Source: JAAFIW01 sp031414805 (lineage in GTDB: Bacteria; Pseudomonadota; Gammaproteobacteria; Burkholderiales; Burkholderiaceae_C). From it: 64,000 nucleotides of DNA. The notes under the pieces were generated by a model, which was given only the letters and a program-made list of their open reading frames with translations, made no database searches and was not told the DNA's origin. The DNA lies in the NCBI GenBank assembly GCA_031414805.1, contig JANOQJ010000084.1, positions 4,744 to 68,743 of the forward strand. Direction: 5' to 3'. The position numbers and the translations under genes were made by a program. Shown piece after piece: positions 60,696 to 64,000 of the stretch (positions are counted from its first letter, which is position 1; the number at the start of each line of letters is the position of its first letter).

Positions 60696-62333
60696 TTACT
60701 GATAACCCCCGATGCCAAGTGTCTGCAGGAGCAAATTCACTTTATCCAAGGAGCCGCTTGGGGGACGCAAACCTTCTCGCCATTCGAGAGCCCAAGCTGT
60801 GCACTGACATCCGGGCGACTGCTTTCCAGGAGCAGACATAAAGGGGCCTGCTTTCCGGAATTTGCCAGTACCACCCAAGTCGTCGGTTGTGCACATGCCG
60901 GTAGGCGAGCTAAATTCACAACTCGTTTTTACACAAATGGAAGCGTAGTACCCCTCGCGATATTTACGGTAGTTATCCGTTCGCCAGAAGTCAGGCACGT
61001 ATGGTTGTTTGCCGAGGTCTCCTGGAATGGGTGGTGACTTTTTCCGAAGACCTTCAGGGTCGAAGTTGTTCAACGCGTCACCGTCCACATATGCAAACCG
61101 ATTCCATCCCCCATCCAGCCCAATCGGATCAGATTGGGTATACCGCCCCTGATTGGGCTGGTAACTCCTGAAGTAGTTGTAAAACAACCCCGTCTCCTCA
61201 TCCGCCATCTGCCCCGGAAACCTCAAGTCCAGCACCGCAGCCACCGCAGGCGCAGACAGCAAAACAGGCTGATTTGTGAACGCCGCTGTCGCACTCGTCG
61301 TCGGTTTCAACACCCCAATCGGCTTGTTATTCCCAAACCCCGAATAAGCCCACTGCCACACCACTTTGTTGGTGTTGTCCGTCACTAATCGTGGCGTTCC
61401 CAAATGGTCGGGGTGAATCGCGTAGAACTTGCTGTTTCTGTAGAAACCGACCGGAATGGCACTGCCGTCTTCAGTCGGCAGCCAGATGTACTCCGTTCTC
61501 CCCGTACCGGAAGCACTGCCGTTGTCGTATTCGCCCAGCACCGCCCAGCTTGGCAGTTGCCCATCTGCATACATATACGCACTACCCAAGCTCGCATCCG
61601 TTTGCGCCGTCGCATACAGCCAGCCGAAGGTGGTTTTGAGCCAGTTGATGAAGCTGGTGCCCAGCTCGGTCTGGTTGGGGAGTAACTGGTCGGGTTTGGG
61701 CTCGCTTTTGAAGACTTGCTGGCCCATGGCGTTGTAGAGGTATTTGATGCTGGCGGCTTCGCCGTCTTTCAATATCTTGACTTTGGCCAGTCGGTTGGAT
61801 TCGTCATATTCGAAGGTTCGCAGGCCGTCGCTGGTGAGGTTGCCGTTGGCGTCGATTGAGTAGGTGACGCTGGCGGCGGTGGTGCTCAGGGTTTGGGTGC
61901 CTCTGACGTTGGTGATGGTTTGGTTGAAGCCGAGCAGGCGGTTGCTGGTGGACTGGACGTTCAGGGTCTGGCTGGTGGTCAGGGCCGTGTCGGGCACATC
62001 AAACGTGCCATTCAGGTTCGTGTCGCTGATGGTTTTGTCGATTGACGTGAGGCGGTTGCTGTTGGCGTCGTAGGTGTAGCGGGTCTCTGAGCCGCCACGC
62101 ACAAAGCCAGTTAAACGGTTGCGGTTGTCGTAGGCAGCCGTCCAGGTTTGTGGGGCTTTGTAGTACTGGGTGACGGTGGCCGTGCCGGTGCCCACGGTTT
62201 GGGTGACGGTGCGACTGGCCCACAGTTGTTGGGTGATGGCGGTGATGCGACTGGCGGCGTCTAAGCTGTAGCTGGCCAGTTCGATGGCGGTCATGCGGCG
62301 ATCCTGGGCAGGCGATTGGGTTTGAGGGGACAC
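60696..62333 (-). CDS. Rhs/YD-repeat protein 1, N-terminally truncated, with polymorphic C-terminal tip
   Basis: 545 codons from GTG 62333. Residues ~20-200 contain YD repeats (TYDANSNRLTSID, FEYDESNRLAKVKI); ~275-405 hold the Rhs-associated core (DHLGTPRLVTD, WQWAYSGFGN, RFPGQ, RYTQSDPIGL), ending FDPEGL. The last ~130 residues are a unique tip with several cysteines (SICVKTSCEF, TGMCTTDD, PGCQCTAW). A full Rhs protein is over 1,000 residues, so this is an orphan cassette or a truncated gene. The frame remains open upstream through repeat A but without an ATG. Confidence 0.85.
   Translation of the reverse strand: MSPQTQSPAQDRRMTAIELASYSLDAASRITAITQQLWASRTVTQTVGTGTATVTQYYKAPQTWTAAYDNRNRLTGFVRGGSETRYTYDANSNRLTSIDKTISDTNLNGTFDVPDTALTTSQTLNVQSTSNRLLGFNQTITNVRGTQTLSTTAASVTYSIDANGNLTSDGLRTFEYDESNRLAKVKILKDGEAASIKYLYNAMGQQVFKSEPKPDQLLPNQTELGTSFINWLKTTFGWLYATAQTDASLGSAYMYADGQLPSWAVLGEYDNGSASGTGRTEYIWLPTEDGSAIPVGFYRNSKFYAIHPDHLGTPRLVTDNTNKVVWQWAYSGFGNNKPIGVLKPTTSATAAFTNQPVLLSAPAVAAVLDLRFPGQMADEETGLFYNYFRSYQPNQGRYTQSDPIGLDGGWNRFAYVDGDALNNFDPEGLRKKSPPIPGDLGKQPYVPDFWRTDNYRKYREGYYASICVKTSCEFSSPTGMCTTDDLGGTGKFRKAGPFMSAPGKQSPGCQCTAWALEWREGLRPPSGSLDKVNLLLQTLGIGGYQ
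61052..61535 (-). repeat. Rhs core duplication, copy 1
   Basis: About 485 bp shared with 63316-63804, covering the codons from GEYDNGSASGTGRTEYIWLP to the FDPEGL/SDPLGL boundary. Most bases match by eye. Sequences on both sides differ between the copies. Confidence 0.9.
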
Positions 62334-62351
62334 GCTAGACGCTACGGAGTT

Positions 62352-62388
62352 GATAGCTGCTTGAGCAGGTTTTACAAGGGTGAGGGCA
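62352..62388 (+). repeat. Repeat A copy upstream of Rhs-1
   Basis: ATAGCTGCTTGAGCAGGTT, then TTACAAGGGTGAGGGC. It lies just before the annotated Rhs-1 start, and the Rhs frame is open through it (LVKPAQAAINSV). Confidence 0.85.
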
Positions 62389-62576
62389 CATTTGATGCAT
62401 AAACGCCGAGCGTCACAGGTACCGCCTAGATGCGGGTTGACGTGGGTGCTGGCTTGATGGAGTTTGCAGTAGAACGAGGTGAATGCACGGCAATTTCAAA
62501 GGTTTTAATCAATTTTCAATGTGATTTCGAAAGACCTGACCCTCAATTCACTCACTCAATTCACTCAATTCATGCT

Positions 62577-62702
62577 CTGGTCGATGAGATGGGCAAGCTG
62601 CTGGCACCGCCGCCAGCGCCGGTCAAGCGGCCCATTGGGTTTGTGCATCCGAAGGACAGCAAGGATGCGGGTGGCAAGGCGGCTAAGGGCAGGAAGGCTT
62701 GA
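62577..62702 (+). pseudogene. C-terminal remnant of an ORF6N gene
   Basis: The frame LVDEMGKLLAPPPAPVKRPIG matches the ORF6N protein end (LVDEMGKLLATPPAPVKRPIG) almost exactly at DNA and protein level, then diverges into a Lys/Gly-rich tail. Upstream there are short CTCAATTCA direct repeats instead of the ORF6N domain. It converges on the 66-aa membrane gene as the full copy converges on the 75-aa gene. Confidence 0.8.
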
Positions 62703-62731
62703 GACAGCCGGTCAAAGGTAAACCGGGCTGT

Positions 62732-62762
62732 AGCCCAGGCTTTGATTGCTGGAGCAGCTATT
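62732..62762 (-). repeat. Repeat A copy (intergenic)
   Basis: Reverse CC-centred variant (ATAGCTGCTCCAGCAATC), then AAGCCTGGGCT, between the ORF6N remnant and the 66-aa gene. Confidence 0.75.
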
Positions 62763-62776
62763 GAATTAGGAGCGAA

Positions 62777-62977
62777 TCACTCTTGATTTGATTCTGCATC
62801 ACGACGGTTTAGTTTGTGGGCAATATGAACAATGAGACCAACAGCAACACCTATCAGCAACCCGGCTATTGCTCCCGTTAAGGTGCTTGTGCCTGTTGAG
62901 TCATAGGAGTTTTTACTCCAAAGAAACGCCCCGCCAACAGCAAACACAATGCCCCACACAAGGATTCGCATAATCAT
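62777..62977 (-). CDS. Small 66-aa membrane protein coupled to Rhs-2
   Basis: Start at ATG 62977, overlapping the Rhs-2 stop as ATGA; a longer frame from 63010 would overlap more. The product has two membrane segments (RILVWGIVFAVGGAFLW and GAIAGLLIGVAVGLIVHIA) and a charged, Asp/Glu/Arg-rich end. The 4-bp overlap implies translational coupling and an immunity or partner role for the Rhs-2 tip. It is not obviously similar in sequence to the 51-aa or 75-aa proteins of the first module. Confidence 0.65.
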   Translation of the reverse strand: MIMRILVWGIVFAVGGAFLWSKNSYDSTGTSTLTGAIAGLLIGVAVGLIVHIAHKLNRRDAESNQE

Positions 62978-64000
62978 TTTTTGAAATCGGTTATGAATTT
63001 GTCGTGCCATGGGTCATAAATGATCACCGGGTCGTCCGGATTACTCGATCTTGCTTCTCCCCAACGATGGAAGGCATCAGATTTCTGGGTGAACGTCCAA
63101 GTGTCTTGATAGATTCGTTTTTGCAACTGATCTCGCACCACAAATTCTTGATCAGCACATCCCAGGTATGGGGTGCCAACAAGTCCACCAGTCGCCCTGC
63201 TGAAACTGCTAGACATGTTGTTCATATACGGATTACGGTTTCGACTTTTGCCAGCCGTCATGCCATCGACTGTCGATCTGAATGTTTCGTACATCTTTTT
63301 GACGTCGTCTGGACTCAACCCCAACGGATCAGAGAAGCTCAGCGGATTTCCGTTCACATACCCAAATCGGTTTACGCCGCCAGCAAGTCCGATAGGGTCT
63401 GGTTGAGGGTACCGCCCATCGGCTGGCCGGTAGCTTCTAAAGTAATTCAGGAACAGTCCCGTCTCCACATCCGCCATCTGCCCCGGAAACCTCAGATCAA
63501 GCGTGGCAGCCGGGTTCTGCACCGCCAGCAAAACAGGCGAATTGGTAAACGCGCTCGTTGCACTGGTGGTCGGCTTCAACACCCCAATGGGATTGTTATT
63601 CCCAAACCCCGAGTAAGCCCATTGCCACACCGGCTTGTTCGTGTTGTCCGTCACCAGCCGGGGCGTGCCCAGATGGTCGGTGTGAATCGCGTAGAACTTG
63701 CTGCTGCGATAGAAGCCAACTGGAATCGCACTGCCATCCTCAGTCGGCAGCCAGATGTATTCCGTCCTCCCCGTGCCACTCGCACTGCCGTTGTCGTATT
63801 CGCCGATAGTTGGCCCTGACACGCAGTTTCCGTAGACGCAGGCATTTTTCCCAGACGCATCAACGACTTGCAAGCGTTTTGCCCTGGGCCAGCAGCGGCT
63901 AAGAGAAGAAATTTTTCCAGAGGCGTGTTTTGCTCCTTCACACCGGCGCGCGCCAGCGCGCCGGTGCTGCGCGTAGCGCAGGCGGTGTTTTGAATCAAAT
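62974..64000 (-). CDS. Rhs protein 2, partial, with a different C-terminal tip
   Basis: The frame is open from the stop at 62974 to the window edge. Codons up to about 63804 match the Rhs-1 core (GEYDNGSASGTGRTEY, DHLGTPRLVTD, RFPGQMADVETGLF, DPIGLAGGVNRFGYVNGNPL, SDPLGL). The last ~115 residues are a distinct tip: YLGCADQEFVVRDQL, then FHRWGEARSSNPDDPVIIYDPWHDKF. The order Cys, His, Asp in these motifs is what papain- or transglutaminase-like toxins show, but this is inference. Sequence upstream of 63805 is unlike Rhs-1 and rich in short palindromes, so the N-terminal part may also be rearranged. Confidence 0.8.
   Translation of the reverse strand, partial: FDSKHRLRYAQHRRAGARRCEGAKHASGKISSLSRCWPRAKRLQVVDASGKNACVYGNCVSGPTIGEYDNGSASGTGRTEYIWLPTEDGSAIPVGFYRSSKFYAIHTDHLGTPRLVTDNTNKPVWQWAYSGFGNNNPIGVLKPTTSATSAFTNSPVLLAVQNPAATLDLRFPGQMADVETGLFLNYFRSYRPADGRYPQPDPIGLAGGVNRFGYVNGNPLSFSDPLGLSPDDVKKMYETFRSTVDGMTAGKSRNRNPYMNNMSSSFSRATGGLVGTPYLGCADQEFVVRDQLQKRIYQDTWTFTQKSDAFHRWGEARSSNPDDPVIIYDPWHDKFITDFKK
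63316..63804 (-). repeat. Rhs core duplication, copy 2
   Basis: Counterpart of 61052-61535. The downstream boundary is the core/tip junction and the upstream boundary the codons for GEYDN. Confidence 0.9.

Noticed and set aside
63830..63998. Separate 115-aa minus-strand frame at the window edge
   Set aside because: It overlaps the Rhs-2 core in the wrong frame and has no conserved features; the palindromic GGCGCGCGCC stretch is better seen as rearranged DNA upstream of Rhs-2.

Overview
The window is high-GC DNA from a betaproteobacterium, most likely Comamonadaceae (Rhodoferax/Polaromonas-like). The main evidence is the Burkholderiales housekeeping order ndk-rlmN-pilF-rodZ-ispG-hisS-yfgM-bamB-der-hfq-hflX-hflK-hflC-hisZ-purA, a lithotrophic sox operon, and a short dispersed palindromic repeat (repeat A here) that I associate, from memory only, with this family. 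No rRNA, tRNA or CRISPR array was found.

Layout. 1-5614: a partial MFS transporter, a YciH/SUI1-like factor, an ankyrin protein, a lipoprotein-type M1 metallopeptidase broken by a frameshift, a Sel1-repeat protein and a response-regulator-like protein. 5662-22448: the minus-strand housekeeping block (purine salvage and synthesis, HisZ, membrane protease regulators HflKC, Hfq, ribosome GTPases, BAM and Sec factors, HisRS, isoprenoid synthesis, cell shape, type IV pili, RNA methylation, Ndk). 22694-31723: rluB-scpB, rluD and bamD (divergent), a DinG-family helicase, a PP2C phosphatase and ZapE. 31853-38303: the 2-oxoglutarate dehydrogenase operon sucA-sucB-lpd, interrupted by two AT-richer small genes. 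38533-47214: an orphan response regulator, then soxR-C-D-Y-Z-A-X-B for periplasmic thiosulfate oxidation. 47339-59221: a TPR methyltransferase, two orphan genes, PrpE, an isochorismatase-like hydrolase, an MFS transporter, a PQQ-type sugar dehydrogenase, an NlpC/P60 peptidase, a pilin-like protein, an ECF sigma/anti-sigma pair and a TPR protein. 59391-64000: an accessory region with two tandem Rhs-core modules.

The most interesting region is the right end. Two minus-strand Rhs genes share a ~485-bp core but end in unrelated C-terminal domains. Each is followed, with no gap or a 4-bp overlap, by a small membrane-protein gene (one of 51 aa, one of 66 aa), and each unit converges on an ORF6N-type gene or a remnant of one. 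This looks like a duplicated polymorphic-toxin module with swapped toxin/immunity tips.

The second theme is interspersed repeats. About 22 copies of repeat A (dyad CTGCTTGAGCAG) lie between genes and also inside coding sequences, where they are translated in all three frames and form signal-peptide, membrane or linker segments (BamB, SoxA, SoxX, SoxD, RluB, SucB, PrpE, RskA and others). Six copies of a ~80-120-bp inverted repeat (repeat B) sit between genes or at gene starts, four of them in the sox operon and one in the soxD leader.
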